From NCBI GenBank assembly GCA_027315345.1, contig DAHUYE010000087.1, forward strand, positions 1 through 45,531: a stretch of 45,531 nt of DNA, read 5' to 3'. The stretch's first letter is position 1; the number at the start of each line of letters is the position of its first letter. Both the position numbers and the translations under genes were made by a program. This DNA is from Actinomycetota bacterium. GTDB lineage: Bacteria; Actinomycetota; Acidimicrobiia; Acidimicrobiales; JAJPHE01. Under the pieces are notes generated by a model that saw nothing but the letters and a program-made list of their open reading frames with translations, was not told where the DNA came from and made no database searches. Below are positions 19,547 to 28,115 of this stretch, in pieces.

Positions 19547-20377
19547 ATGAAACCCCTCGTCATGGGCGTGCTCAACGTCACGCCCGACTCCTTCTCCGAC
19601 GGGGGCGAATACCTGCGCACCGAGGACGCCGTGGCCCGGGGCCTGGCCATGGTGGCCGAAGGCGCCGACGTGGTCGACGTGGGCGGGGAGTCCAGCCGGC
19701 CCGGGGCTCAGCCCGTCTCGGCCGCCGAGGAGATGGACCGGGTCCTGCCGGTGGTGGCCGCCCTGGCCCCCCACGTCCGGGTCTCCATCGACACCGTGAA
19801 AGCCGACGTGGCCGCCGCCGCCGTGGCCGCCGGGGCCAGCCTGGTCAACGACATCTCCGCCTCCGAGGAGCTCTGCGCCGTGGCCGCCGCCGGCGGGCCC
19901 GGCGGGGCCGGAGTGGGCTGGGTGGCCATGCACATGCAGGGGACCCCACCCACCATGCAGGCCGCGCCCCGCTACACCGACGTGGTGGCCGAGGTGACCG
20001 CTTTCCTGGCCGAGCGGGTCGAGGCGGGCCGGCGGGCCGGCCTGTCCGAGGTGTGGGCCGACCCCGGGATCGGATTCGGTAAGACCTTCGACCACAACCT
20101 GGCCCTGCTGGGTTCGCTGCGGGCCATGGCCGAAGCCGTCGGGGCGCCGCTGCTGGTCGGCACCAGCCGCAAGTCGTTCCTGTGGACCATCGGCGCCGGC
20201 CCCGAGGGCCGCCTCGACGTGCGGGACAGCCTGGAGCCGTCGCTGGCCACCGCGGTATGGGCCATGGACCAGGGGGCGGCCATGGTCCGGGTCCACGATG
20301 TCGCCCCCACCGTGGCCGCCGCTCGCCTGGTCGGCCAGGACGTCGAACCCACCGTCGGCCCGGGGGTGGCGGCGTGA
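19547..20377 (+). CDS. folP: Dihydropteroate synthase
   Basis: A 276-residue TIM-barrel enzyme joining 6-hydroxymethyl-dihydropterin diphosphate and p-aminobenzoate; the sulfonamide target. The start MKPLVMGVLNVTPDSFSDGG is diagnostic, followed by VDVGGESSRPGA, VSIDTVKADVA, ASLVNDISA, MHMQGTPPTM, WADPGIGFGKTFDHNLALL, GTSRKSF and VRVHDV. All the catalytic loops are intact. GTGA overlap couples it to the phosphatase-like gene. Confidence 0.97.
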   Translation: MKPLVMGVLNVTPDSFSDGGEYLRTEDAVARGLAMVAEGADVVDVGGESSRPGAQPVSAAEEMDRVLPVVAALAPHVRVSIDTVKADVAAAAVAAGASLVNDISASEELCAVAAAGGPGGAGVGWVAMHMQGTPPTMQAAPRYTDVVAEVTAFLAERVEAGRRAGLSEVWADPGIGFGKTFDHNLALLGSLRAMAEAVGAPLLVGTSRKSFLWTIGAGPEGRLDVRDSLEPSLATAVWAMDQGAAMVRVHDVAPTVAAARLVGQDVEPTVGPGVAA

Positions 20378-20883
20378 CCCTGCGCGGCCGCTGGGCGGCC
20401 GGCATCCAGCCCCGGAACTTCAGTTGGATCCTGGCCGGGAGCCTGGCCGTGAGCGAGCGCCCCGGCGGTTACGCCCGCAACCACCGCAAGGTGCGCCGCC
20501 AGGAGGAGATCATCTGGCTGCGGGAGCAGGGCTTCACCCGCATCGTCTCCCTGCTCGGCAGCCCCCACAATCTCTACGCCTACGACGAAGAAGGCATCGC
20601 CTGGTCCCAGGTCCCCATGCCCCCCACGGGCGACGCGGCGGTGGAGCTGGCCGACCTCTTCGCCAAGCTGTCCGCCTGGCTGGACGCCGGGGAGCGGGTC
20701 CTGGTCCACCAGGAGGAACTCGGTGACCGCATCATGGGGGTGATGGCCGCCTTCCTGCTCTGGACGGGCCGGCTGGAGGACTCGCCCCAGGCCATCACGG
20801 TGGTGGAGCGGATGCTGCACCGCCGCATGGGCCCGGCCGGTCGGGTGCTCATGACCATGCTGCCGGCCAAGCCCCACGGGTGA
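20374..20883 (+). CDS. Phosphatase-fold protein lacking the catalytic cysteine
   Basis: A 169-residue protein resembling dual-specificity or tyrosine phosphatases. GFTRIVSLLG, YDEEGIAWSQVPMPPTGD (the usual general-acid loop region) and LVHQEELGDRIMGVMAAFLL follow the expected order. The active-site signature should be HCxxGxxR; here it is HQEELGDR, with Gln113 instead of Cys and Arg119 kept at the right spacing. It cannot act by the usual cysteinyl-phosphate mechanism, so it may bind phosphorylated ligands or proteins. GTG 20374 overlaps folP and its stop overlaps folB, placing it inside a translationally coupled folate operon. It might alternatively be a local hydrolase of a pterin phosphate by another mechanism, but nothing in the sequence shows this. 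Confidence 0.7.
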   Translation: MTLRGRWAAGIQPRNFSWILAGSLAVSERPGGYARNHRKVRRQEEIIWLREQGFTRIVSLLGSPHNLYAYDEEGIAWSQVPMPPTGDAAVELADLFAKLSAWLDAGERVLVHQEELGDRIMGVMAAFLLWTGRLEDSPQAITVVERMLHRRMGPAGRVLMTMLPAKPHG

Positions 20884-21239
20884 GCGACCGGATCGAGATC
20901 CGGGCCCTGCGGGTGCTCGGGACCCACGGGGTCCTGCCCGAGGAACAGGCCCGCTCCCAGCCCTTCGAACTCGACATCGACATCGAGACCGACCTGGCTC
21001 CCGCCGCCGCCTCCGACCAAGTAACCGACACCGTCGACTACGGCGCCGCCGTCGATCTGGCCCGGCGGGTGGTGGAGACCCACCGCTACGCCCTCATGGA
21101 GACCCTGGCCGCCCGGGTGGCCGAGGTGCTCCTGGCCGACGCCCGGGCCTCGGCCGTGACGGTGACGGTGCGCAAGCTGCGCCCTCCGGTGGCGGCGGAT
21201 CTGGCCTCGGCCGGGGTGACCATCCGCCGCTCCCGGTGA
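20880..21239 (+). CDS. folB: Dihydroneopterin aldolase
   Basis: A 119-residue enzyme cleaving dihydroneopterin to 6-hydroxymethyl-dihydropterin and glycolaldehyde. The pattern DRIEIRALRVLGTHGVLPEE, DTVDYGAAVDLA, YALMETLAARVAE and VTVRKLRPPV is typical, with the catalytic Lys in the last motif. It is joined on both sides by GTGA overlaps. Confidence 0.95.
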   Translation: MSDRIEIRALRVLGTHGVLPEEQARSQPFELDIDIETDLAPAAASDQVTDTVDYGAAVDLARRVVETHRYALMETLAARVAEVLLADARASAVTVTVRKLRPPVAADLASAGVTIRRSR

Positions 21240-21697
21240 CCCGGGCCTTCCTGGGCCTGGGCTCCAACCTCGGGGACCGCTGGGCCCACCTGCGGGAGGC
21301 GGTGGAGGAGTTGCGCCGGGTGGAGTCGGTGACGGCCGTTTCCTCTGTTTACGAGACCGAGCCGGTGGGCGGCCCGGCCGGCCAGGGCGCCTATCTCAAC
21401 GCCGTGGTGGAGCTGGACACGGCCCGGAGCCCCCGACAGCTGCTCGAACTGGGCCGGGCCCTGGAGGCCTCGGCCGGCCGGGTCAGGCTGGAGCGCTGGG
21501 GGCCCCGAAGCCTGGATGTGGACGTCCTCCTGGTCGGGGACCTGGTGGTGGACGAGGAGGACCTGGTGGTCCCCCACCCCCGGCTGTGGGAGCGGCGCTT
21601 CGTCGTGGCGCCCCTGTCGGACCTGGCGCCCGAGCTGGCCCCCGAGGGTTGGGAGAGCCGGCTGGCGGGCCACGTGATCCCCGCTGGTAGCCTCTAG
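21236..21697 (+). CDS. folK: 2-amino-4-hydroxy-6-hydroxymethyldihydropteridine pyrophosphokinase
   Basis: A 153-residue HPPK that activates 6-hydroxymethyl-dihydropterin with ATP for FolP. The N-terminal AFLGLGSNLGDR, SSVYETEPVGGPAG, YLNAVVEL, the Mg/ATP motif RWGPRSLDVDVLL and VPHPRLWERRFVVAPL are all intact. It is the last folate gene in the run; panC follows after a 19-bp gap. Confidence 0.96.
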   Translation: MTRAFLGLGSNLGDRWAHLREAVEELRRVESVTAVSSVYETEPVGGPAGQGAYLNAVVELDTARSPRQLLELGRALEASAGRVRLERWGPRSLDVDVLLVGDLVVDEEDLVVPHPRLWERRFVVAPLSDLAPELAPEGWESRLAGHVIPAGSL

Positions 21698-21716
21698 CCA
21701 CACGAACGGCACCCTC

Positions 21717-22688
21717 ATGGGGCCGGAACGTCGAGAGGATCCTTCTTTGTCGCCAGAGCGTCACGCCCCGACGACAGTTCTGCCCGTCATCGTCACCACC
21801 GCCGCCGAACTGGGCGCCCGGCTGGACGCGGCGCGGGCCGAGGGTCGCACGGTCGGATTGGTGCCCACCATGGGAGCCCTGCACCGCGGCCACGCCGGGT
21901 TGATCCGCCTGGCCGCCGAGCGCTGCGACGTGACGGTGGTGTCCGTCTTCGTCAACCCCCTGCAGTTCGGGGCCGGGGAGGACTTCGAGGCTTACCCGCG
22001 GGACCTGGACGCCGACGCCGACCTGGCCGGCCGGGCCGGCGCCGATGTGGTCTTCGCCCCCCCGGTGGAGGAGATGTACCCCCGGCCGATCCAGACGACG
22101 GTCCATGTGGACGGGATCACCACCGTCCTGGAGGGGGCGTTCCGGCCCGGTCACTTCGACGGCGTCTCCACGGTGGTGGCCAAGCTGTTCGCCCTGACCG
22201 GCCGGTGCCGGGCCTACTTCGGTGAGAAGGACTGGCAGCAGCTGGCGGTGGTGCGGCGCATGGCCGCCGATCTCTCCATGCCCGTGGCGGTCATCGGCGT
22301 TCCGACCGTGCGAGAGCCCGATGGCCTGGCCCTGTCGTCGCGCAACGTCTATCTCAGCCCGGCCGAGCGGGAGGTGGCCCCTCTCATCCACCTGGCCCTA
22401 CAGGCCGGGGCCCAGCTGGTGGCCGACGGGGAGACCGACCCGGTGTCCATCAGTTCGGTGATGGTGTCCGTCCTGGCCACCGAGCCCGCCTTCGACCTGC
22501 ACTACGCCGTGGCGGTGGATCCGCACTCGCTGGTCAGTCCGCCCGCCTTCCATCCCGGGGACGAGGTCCGCCTGCTGGTGGCGACCCGCCTGGGCCGGGC
22601 CCGTCTCATCGACAACGCCGGCGCCATCGTCGGCCTTCCCCAAACTCCGTACGACCGAAAGGCAGATACGACATGCGCCGGCGCATGA
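21717..22688 (+). CDS. panC: Pantothenate synthetase
   Basis: A 323-residue ligase joining pantoate and beta-alanine with ATP. VGLVPTMGALHRGH is the nucleotide-binding HIGH-like motif, followed by VSVFVNPLQFGAGEDFEAYP, FRPGHFDGVSTVVAKLF, YFGEKDWQQL, PTVREPDGLALSSRN and YLS. ATG 21717 gives about 30 extra residues before the conserved core; TTG 21747 is another possible start. The 3' end overlaps panD. No panB is present in the window. Confidence 0.95.
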   Translation: MGPERREDPSLSPERHAPTTVLPVIVTTAAELGARLDAARAEGRTVGLVPTMGALHRGHAGLIRLAAERCDVTVVSVFVNPLQFGAGEDFEAYPRDLDADADLAGRAGADVVFAPPVEEMYPRPIQTTVHVDGITTVLEGAFRPGHFDGVSTVVAKLFALTGRCRAYFGEKDWQQLAVVRRMAADLSMPVAVIGVPTVREPDGLALSSRNVYLSPAEREVAPLIHLALQAGAQLVADGETDPVSISSVMVSVLATEPAFDLHYAVAVDPHSLVSPPAFHPGDEVRLLVATRLGRARLIDNAGAIVGLPQTPYDRKADTTCAGA

Positions 22689-23068
22689 TGAAGTCCAAGA
22701 TCCACCGGGCCACCGTCACCGATGCCAACCTCAACTACGTCGGTTCCATCACCATCGACCCCCGTCTGATGGCCGCCGGGGACGTGTTGGAGTGGGAGCA
22801 GGTCACCGTGGTCGACATCGACAACGGCAACCGTTTCGAGACCTACGCCATCCCCGGCCAGCCCGGCTCCGGTGACATGTGCCTCAACGGGGCGGCCGCC
22901 CGCCTGGTGCACCCCGGGGACAAGATCATCGTCATCACCTACGCCGACTACGAGGAGGCCGAACTGGCCGGCTTCGCCCCCGCCATCGTCCACGTCGACT
23001 CGGACAACCGGATCATCGATGAGGACGCCGCCCGAATGGGGGCGGAGGTCACCCGCATCGGGGCGTAG
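22673..23068 (+). CDS. panD: Aspartate 1-decarboxylase (pyruvoyl enzyme)
   Basis: A proenzyme of up to 131 residues that makes beta-alanine for PanC. KSKIHRATVTDANLNYVGSI contains the Gly-Ser self-cleavage site where Ser becomes the pyruvoyl cofactor. GDVLEWEQVTVVDIDNGNRF, NGAAARLVHPGD and VITYADYEEAE complete the family pattern. ATG 22673 has AAAGG upstream at 22658-22662; ATG 22685 overlaps the panC stop as ATGA and would begin MMKSKIHRA, also credible. Confidence 0.95.
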   Translation: MRRRMMKSKIHRATVTDANLNYVGSITIDPRLMAAGDVLEWEQVTVVDIDNGNRFETYAIPGQPGSGDMCLNGAAARLVHPGDKIIVITYADYEEAELAGFAPAIVHVDSDNRIIDEDAARMGAEVTRIGA

Positions 23069-23071
23069 GGT
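23066..23071 (+). promoter_or_regulatory. Leaderless -10 box TAGGGT for nadB
   Basis: TAGGGT overlaps the panD stop codon (TAG 23066-23068) and lies 7 nt before GTG 23079. There is no Shine-Dalgarno sequence. Confidence 0.4.
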
Positions 23072-23078
23072 TCGCGCC

Positions 23079-24722
23079 GTGGAGCCCCCCGCCGATCCCG
23101 CCGGCGTCCCGGCTCCTGCCGCCACCGCGGCCGGCGGTCTGGACGTCCTGGTTCTGGGCAGCGGCGTGGCCGGGCTGTCGGCGGCGGTGCGCCTGGCCGC
23201 CGAGGAGGGCGCCCGGGTGGGTGTGCTCACCAAGGCCAGCCTGGACCAGTCGGCCACCCGCTGGGCCCAGGGGGGCGTGGCCGCCGTGCTGGGCGGGGAC
23301 GAGGACTCCACCGATCTGCACCTGGCCGACACCCTGGCCGCCGGGGCCGGCCTGTGCGACGCCGAAGCAGTGCGGATCCTGGTCGACGAGGGCCCGTCGC
23401 GGGTCAACGATCTGATCTCCCTGGGTGCGGTGTTCGACCGCTATCCCGGGGGAGGCTTGGCCCTGGCCCGGGAGGGCGGGCACTCCATGGCCCGGGTGGT
23501 CCACGCCGGCGGGGCCGCCACCGGGGCCGAGATCGAACGGGCGCTGGTCGAAGCGGTGCGGTCCACGGCGGCGGCCTTGATGGAGGGATGGTTCGCGGTC
23601 GAGTTGCTGGTCGAGTCGGGACGCTGCGCCGGCGTGCTCGCCCTGGACGCCGAAGGCGGCTTACGGGAGGTTCGGGCCCGCCACGTGGTGCTGGCCACCG
23701 GGGGGGCGGGCCAGCTCTTCAGCGTGACCACCAACCCGGCCCAGTCGACCGGGGACGGGGTGGCCATGGCCCTCCGCGCCGGCGTGGCCGTGGCCGACGT
23801 CGAGTTCATGCAGTTCCACCCCACCGCCCTGCACCACCCGGCCATGCCCCGGCCCCTGCTGTCCGAAGCGCTGCGGGGTCACGGCGCCATCCTGCGGGAT
23901 GCAGCCGGGGAGCGCTTCGTGGACGAGCTGTCACCCCGCGACGTGGTCTCCCGGGCCATGACGGCCCGCATGGCTTCGGCCGGCGTCGACCACCTGTGGC
24001 TGGACGCCACCAACCTGGAGAGCTTCGGAGCGCGCTTTCCGACCATTGCCGCCTCCCTGGCCGCCGTCGGCCTCGACCCGGCTCACGACTGGCTCCCGAT
24101 CGCCCCGGCCGCCCACTACCTCTCGGGCGGAGTGCTGACCGACCTGGACGGCGCCTCGTCTTTGCCCGGCCTCTGGGCCGCCGGAGAAGCCGCCTGTACC
24201 GGCGTCCACGGCGCCAACCGGTTGGCCTCCAACTCGCTGCTGGAGGGCATGGTCTTCGGCCCCCGAATCGTGGAGGCCATCGCCTCCGGCCGGGAGGGGC
24301 CGGCGCCCACCGGGGCCATGCGCAGCGTCCTGGGCGGCACCACCGCCATCGGGGGACGAGTGGTGGACCTGGCTCTGCCGCACCGAGTCTCCGGCGAAGA
24401 ACCCGTCCTCGACGTGGTCAAGGCCCGCGATCAGCTCCAGCGGCGCATGACGGCCGGCGCCGGCGTCCTGCGCAGCGCCGCTTCCCTGGCCGAGACGGCC
24501 GCGCTGGTTGCTCTCCTGGTCCCCGCCGCCAGCGGAACCGCCGCCACGGCCACGACTACGACCACCGGTGGGGAGCGCATCGAACTGGCCAACCTGGCCA
24601 CGGTGGCGTGGGCTCTGTTACGAGCTGCCACCGAGCGGGAGGAGAGCCGGGGGGCGCATACCCGCACCGACTTCCCCGTTACCGATGAGGCCCAGCGCCA
24701 CCGCCTGGTCTTCAACGGATGA
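23079..24722 (+). CDS. nadB: L-aspartate oxidase
   Basis: A 547-residue FAD enzyme oxidising aspartate to iminoaspartate for NAD synthesis. GTG 23079 starts a short Pro/Ala leader before the FAD loop LVLGSGVAGLSAAV. Further motifs are ATRWAQGGVAAVL, VLATGGAGQLFSVTTNPAQS, EFMQFHPTALHH, SEALRGHGAILRD, AAHYLSGGVLTDLDG and GEAACTGVHGANRLASNSLL. The frame is open upstream into panD and is not used. It overlaps nadC by ATGA. Quinolinate synthase (nadA), usually adjacent, is absent from the window. Confidence 0.95.
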   Translation: MEPPADPAGVPAPAATAAGGLDVLVLGSGVAGLSAAVRLAAEEGARVGVLTKASLDQSATRWAQGGVAAVLGGDEDSTDLHLADTLAAGAGLCDAEAVRILVDEGPSRVNDLISLGAVFDRYPGGGLALAREGGHSMARVVHAGGAATGAEIERALVEAVRSTAAALMEGWFAVELLVESGRCAGVLALDAEGGLREVRARHVVLATGGAGQLFSVTTNPAQSTGDGVAMALRAGVAVADVEFMQFHPTALHHPAMPRPLLSEALRGHGAILRDAAGERFVDELSPRDVVSRAMTARMASAGVDHLWLDATNLESFGARFPTIAASLAAVGLDPAHDWLPIAPAAHYLSGGVLTDLDGASSLPGLWAAGEAACTGVHGANRLASNSLLEGMVFGPRIVEAIASGREGPAPTGAMRSVLGGTTAIGGRVVDLALPHRVSGEEPVLDVVKARDQLQRRMTAGAGVLRSAASLAETAALVALLVPAASGTAATATTTTTGGERIELANLATVAWALLRAATEREESRGAHTRTDFPVTDEAQRHRLVFNG

Positions 24723-25657
24723 GCACCGTGTCCATGGGAGGCTCCGACCTCGGAGCCGGTGGTTTCCATCCGCCCTTGGCCGCGGTGCGGTCCGTGGTGG
24801 CGGCCGCTCTGGCTGAGGATCTGCTGCCCATGGGCGACATCACCGCCTCCCTGGTGCCGGCCGGGGTCGAGGTCCGGGCCGCCTTCATCGCCCGCCAGTC
24901 CGGCGTCCTGGCCGGGACCCTGTCCGTGGAGGAAACCTTCGCCCAGCTGGCCGGTTCACCCCTCGGCCCGTCGGCGCCGGGGGCGGGGGCCGACGCCCCG
25001 TCGGTCCGGCTGGAGTGGTCGTGCCGCGACGGCGCCCGTCTGGAGCCGGGTTGTGTCATCGGTACGGTCAGCGGCCCGCTGAGCCTGATCCTCACCGCCG
25101 AACGCACCGCCTTGAATCTGCTTTCCCACCTCTCCGGGGTGGCTTCGGCCACCCGCCGGCTGGTCGACGCCGTGGAGGCCGCTGCCCCGGGCTGTCGTGT
25201 CCGGGACACCCGCAAGACCACCCCCGGGCTGCGGGCCCTGGAGAAGGCGGCGGTGCGGGCCGGCGGGGGTTTCAATCACCGGGCCAATCTGTCCGAGGCC
25301 ATCCTGGTCAAGGACAACCACCTCGGCGGCCTGTCGATAACCGAGGCCGTAGCCTCGGCCCGGGCCCAGTGGCCGGGCCGCCACGTCGAGGTGGAGTGCG
25401 ACCGCTTCGACCAGTTGGATGAGGCCCTGGCGGCCGGGGCCGACATGGTCATGCTCGACAACATGGACCCGGGCCAAGCCGCCCAGGCCGTCGAGCGGGT
25501 GCGGTCGCGGTCCCACTCCACCCCAGTGGAGGTGTCAGGCCGCATCACGGTGGAGACGGTGGCCGCCTACGCCCGGGCCGGGGTCGACTTCATCTCGGTG
25601 GGGGCCATCACCCACTCGGCGCCGGTGCTCGACATCGGCCTCGACCTGGCCGGCTGA
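24719..25657 (+). CDS. nadC: Nicotinate-nucleotide pyrophosphorylase (quinolinate phosphoribosyltransferase)
   Basis: A 312-residue enzyme converting quinolinate and PRPP to nicotinate mononucleotide. AEDLLPMGDITASLVP, ERTALNLLSHLSGVAS, DTRKTTPGLRALEKAAVRAG, GGFNHRANLSEAILVKDNHL, VEVECDRFDQLDEAL, MLDNMDP and VEVSGRITVE are all present. A Pro/Gly/Ala-rich insertion of about 15 residues (GSPLGPSAPGAGADAPSV) lies in the N-terminal barrel-sandwich domain. Coupled to nadB by ATGA. Confidence 0.95.
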   Translation: MSTVSMGGSDLGAGGFHPPLAAVRSVVAAALAEDLLPMGDITASLVPAGVEVRAAFIARQSGVLAGTLSVEETFAQLAGSPLGPSAPGAGADAPSVRLEWSCRDGARLEPGCVIGTVSGPLSLILTAERTALNLLSHLSGVASATRRLVDAVEAAAPGCRVRDTRKTTPGLRALEKAAVRAGGGFNHRANLSEAILVKDNHLGGLSITEAVASARAQWPGRHVEVECDRFDQLDEALAAGADMVMLDNMDPGQAAQAVERVRSRSHSTPVEVSGRITVETVAAYARAGVDFISVGAITHSAPVLDIGLDLAG

Positions 25658-25667
25658 GGGCTCTCCC

Positions 25668-26444
25668 GTGCTCCTCGTCATCGATGTCGGCAACACCCAG
25701 ACCGTCATCGGCATGTACGGGCCGGATGGCACCGGGGACCTTCTCCACCACTGGCGGGTGGCCACCGTGGCCGAGCGCACCCCGGCCGACCATGCCCTGT
25801 TGGTGGCGCAGTTATTGGACCTCGACGGCCGGCGGGCCGACGAAGAGGTCAGCGGCATCGCCGTGTCCTCGGTGGTCCCCCATGCCACCGCCGCCCTGCG
25901 GGAGATGTGCGACCGCTGGTACGACGTGCCCACGGTCATAGTCGAGCCCGGCACCCGCACCGGCATGCCGATCCTCTACGAAAATCCCAAGGAGGTCGGC
26001 GCCGACCGCATCGCCGACGCCGTCGGCGCCCATGACCTGTACGGCTGTCCCTGCATCGTGGTCGACTTCGGCACCGCCACCACCGTGGACGCCGTGTCGG
26101 CCAAGGGCGAATACATGGGCGGAGCCATCCTGCCCGGCATGCAGATCGGCTTGGACGCCCTCTTCGATCGGGCCGCCGCTCTGCGCCCGACCGAGGTGGA
26201 GGAACCCCGTCGCCTGATCGCCCGCAACACCGCTGATTCCATCCGCTCCGGCGCCGTGTACGGCTACACCGCCGCCGTGGACGGGCTGTGCCGGCGCTTC
26301 GACACCGAGATCGGCCCGGCCACCGTGGTCGCCACCGGCGGGCTGGCCGAGATGCTGGCTCCGCTGTCGGAGTGCATCCAGTACGTCGAACCCTGGCTTA
26401 CCCTGCACGGCCTGCGCATCATCTACCGGCGCAACCTGCCATGA
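25668..26444 (+). CDS. coaX: Type III pantothenate kinase
   Basis: A 258-residue kinase for the first step of coenzyme A synthesis, of the ASKHA fold. GTG 25668 starts at LLVIDVGNTQTVIGMY (phosphate loop). Other motifs are VAQLLDLDGR, SSVVPHATAALRE, NPKEVGADRIADAVGAH, VVDFGTATTVDAVSAKGEYM, GGAILPGMQIGLDAL, SIRSGAVYGYTAAVDGL and VATGGLAEML. It continues the panC-panD pathway logic of this block. The frame is open upstream through nadC and is not used. Confidence 0.95.
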   Translation: MLLVIDVGNTQTVIGMYGPDGTGDLLHHWRVATVAERTPADHALLVAQLLDLDGRRADEEVSGIAVSSVVPHATAALREMCDRWYDVPTVIVEPGTRTGMPILYENPKEVGADRIADAVGAHDLYGCPCIVVDFGTATTVDAVSAKGEYMGGAILPGMQIGLDALFDRAAALRPTEVEEPRRLIARNTADSIRSGAVYGYTAAVDGLCRRFDTEIGPATVVATGGLAEMLAPLSECIQYVEPWLTLHGLRIIYRRNLP

Positions 26445-26487
26445 GCGCGGCCCGAACCCGGGGCCGCCACACCGTTAGGACCCTGTC

Positions 26488-27903
26488 GTGACCCCCGAGC
26501 CCCCCTACCGATTCGACCAGACCCACATGGCCGCCGATGTGGTGGCCGCCTTCGACTCCCTGGAGCCGGGGGCTGAGTCGGGCCAGTCGGTGTCGGTGGC
26601 CGGCCGGGTGATGCTGCACCGCCATCAGGGCAAGCTCGACTTCGCCGAGCTGCGCGATTCGTCCGGGGCCGTGCAGCTCTTTGCCGGCACCGGGTGGACA
26701 GGGGCTTTCGACGGCTTCACCGCCCTCTCCCTCGGGGACTGGGTCGGCGCCACCGGGGAGGTGGTGCGCACCCGCCGGGGCGAACTCAGCGTCAAGGTGG
26801 CCGACTGGGTCCTGCTGGCCGAGTCCCGGCGCGGCTTCGGGGACAAGTGGAAAGGCGTCACCGACGTCGACACCCGCTACCGCCAGCGCGAGGTCGACCT
26901 GTGGGCCAATGAGGACAGCCGCCGTACGCTGTTGGCCCGCAGCCGGCTGGTGAGTGAGACCCGACGGTTCCTGGAGGAGCGCCGCTTCATCGAGGTGGAG
27001 ACACCGACCTTCCACCCCGTGGTGGGCGGGGCCGACGCCCGGCCCTTCGTGACCCACCACAACTCCCTGGACGTGGATCTCTACCTGCGCATCGAGGAGG
27101 AGATCTACCTGAAGCGCCTGGTGGTCGGGGGCGTGGAGCGGGTCTTCGAGATCGGCCGGGTCTTCCGGAACGAGGGGCTCTCGCCCCGTCACAACCCCGA
27201 GTTCACCATGCTCGAGCTGTACCAGGCCTACGCCGACTACACCGACATGATGGCCATCAGCGAGGAGCTGGTCGCCCACCTGGCCCAGGAGCTGACCGGC
27301 GGCACGGTCGTGGAGTACGCCGGCCGTCCCGTGGACCTGACCCCGCCCTGGCGGCGGGCCCCCATGGCCGAGCTGATCGAGGAGTCGATCGGCCGGCCCG
27401 CCGACCTGTCCTGTGACCTGGAGGACCTGCGCCGGGTGGCCTCCGACCACGAGGTGCCCTTCGAAGCCCGCTGGGGACCGGGCAAGCTGATGCTGGAGAT
27501 CTACGAGAAGACCACCGAGACCAACCTCTGGGATCCCGTCTTCGTCTGCGACTACCCCCAGGAGGTCTCCCCGCTGGCCCGGGTCCACCGGAGCCGGCCG
27601 GGCTACGTCGAGCGCTTCGAAGGGGTGGTGGTGGGCCGGGAGCTGTGCAACGCCTTCTCCGAGCTGACCGACCCCGATGACCAGCGGACCCGCTTCGAGG
27701 CCCAGGTCCAGGAGAAGCTGGCCGCCGGCAACTCCGACGCCCGGGTGGACGAGGATTACCTCCGGGCCCTGGAGAACGGACTGCCCCCGACCGGCGGCCT
27801 GGGTATGGGCATCGATCGCCTGGTCATGCTCCTCACCGGGGCCCAGAGCATCCGCGACGTCATCGCTTTCCCCACCCTGCGCCCCGAGGCCGGCCGCCCC
27901 TGA
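26488..27903 (+). CDS. lysS: Lysyl-tRNA synthetase, class II
   Basis: A 471-residue class II synthetase. The anticodon-binding OB fold (about 30-125) has VSVAGRVMLHRHQGKLDFAE. The catalytic domain has TRYRQREVDLWAN, FIEVETPTFHPVVGGADARP and FVTHHNSLDVDLYLRIEEEI in motif 1 and 2 regions, RVFEIGRVFRNEGLSPRHNP (motif 2), and GGLGMGIDRLVMLLTG (motif 3). GTG 26488 is the start. It stands alone between coaX and a low-GC gap; lysS near clpC is conserved in many Gram-positives. Confidence 0.96.
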   Translation: MTPEPPYRFDQTHMAADVVAAFDSLEPGAESGQSVSVAGRVMLHRHQGKLDFAELRDSSGAVQLFAGTGWTGAFDGFTALSLGDWVGATGEVVRTRRGELSVKVADWVLLAESRRGFGDKWKGVTDVDTRYRQREVDLWANEDSRRTLLARSRLVSETRRFLEERRFIEVETPTFHPVVGGADARPFVTHHNSLDVDLYLRIEEEIYLKRLVVGGVERVFEIGRVFRNEGLSPRHNPEFTMLELYQAYADYTDMMAISEELVAHLAQELTGGTVVEYAGRPVDLTPPWRRAPMAELIEESIGRPADLSCDLEDLRRVASDHEVPFEARWGPGKLMLEIYEKTTETNLWDPVFVCDYPQEVSPLARVHRSRPGYVERFEGVVVGRELCNAFSELTDPDDQRTRFEAQVQEKLAAGNSDARVDEDYLRALENGLPPTGGLGMGIDRLVMLLTGAQSIRDVIAFPTLRPEAGRP

Positions 27904-28115
27904 GCCGGGCGGTTTGGTTGGGCCGGCGGGGCATGCAGTTTTTTCCGAGAGGCGGATTTATATTTCAGAATGGTTACGGAACGAATATTTGTTCACCACC
28001 AGTCGACAAACTGCAAACTTCCGGGCCGTGCGGTTAAGTGCCATGTCCCGCTCGGGGTCACTGCCGGTGATGGAGCCTCACCGGAGGTGACGGCGGCGCC
28101 TACACGGTGGGGTGT
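27904..28115 (+). other. Intergenic region with an AT-rich segment bounded by inverted repeats
   Basis: The 212-bp gap between lysS and the convergent prenyl synthase holds a sharply AT-rich stretch: 33 of 84 bases at 27937-28020 are G or C, against a very GC-rich background. It is bounded by an 8-bp inverted repeat, TGCAGTTT (27934-27941) and AAACTGCA (28008-28015), and contains a 14/16 palindrome GAACGAATATTTGTTC at 27979-27994. A 49-codon frame (ATG 27970 to TAG 28119) crosses it but has no support. The segment may be a small mobile-element remnant, a structured terminator or a regulatory element. Confidence 0.55.

Noticed and set aside
27979-27994. GAACGAATATTTGTTC as a LexA/SOS box
   Set aside because: The actinobacterial SOS box needs GAAC-N4-GTTC; here the spacing is 8, and no gene starts downstream of it.
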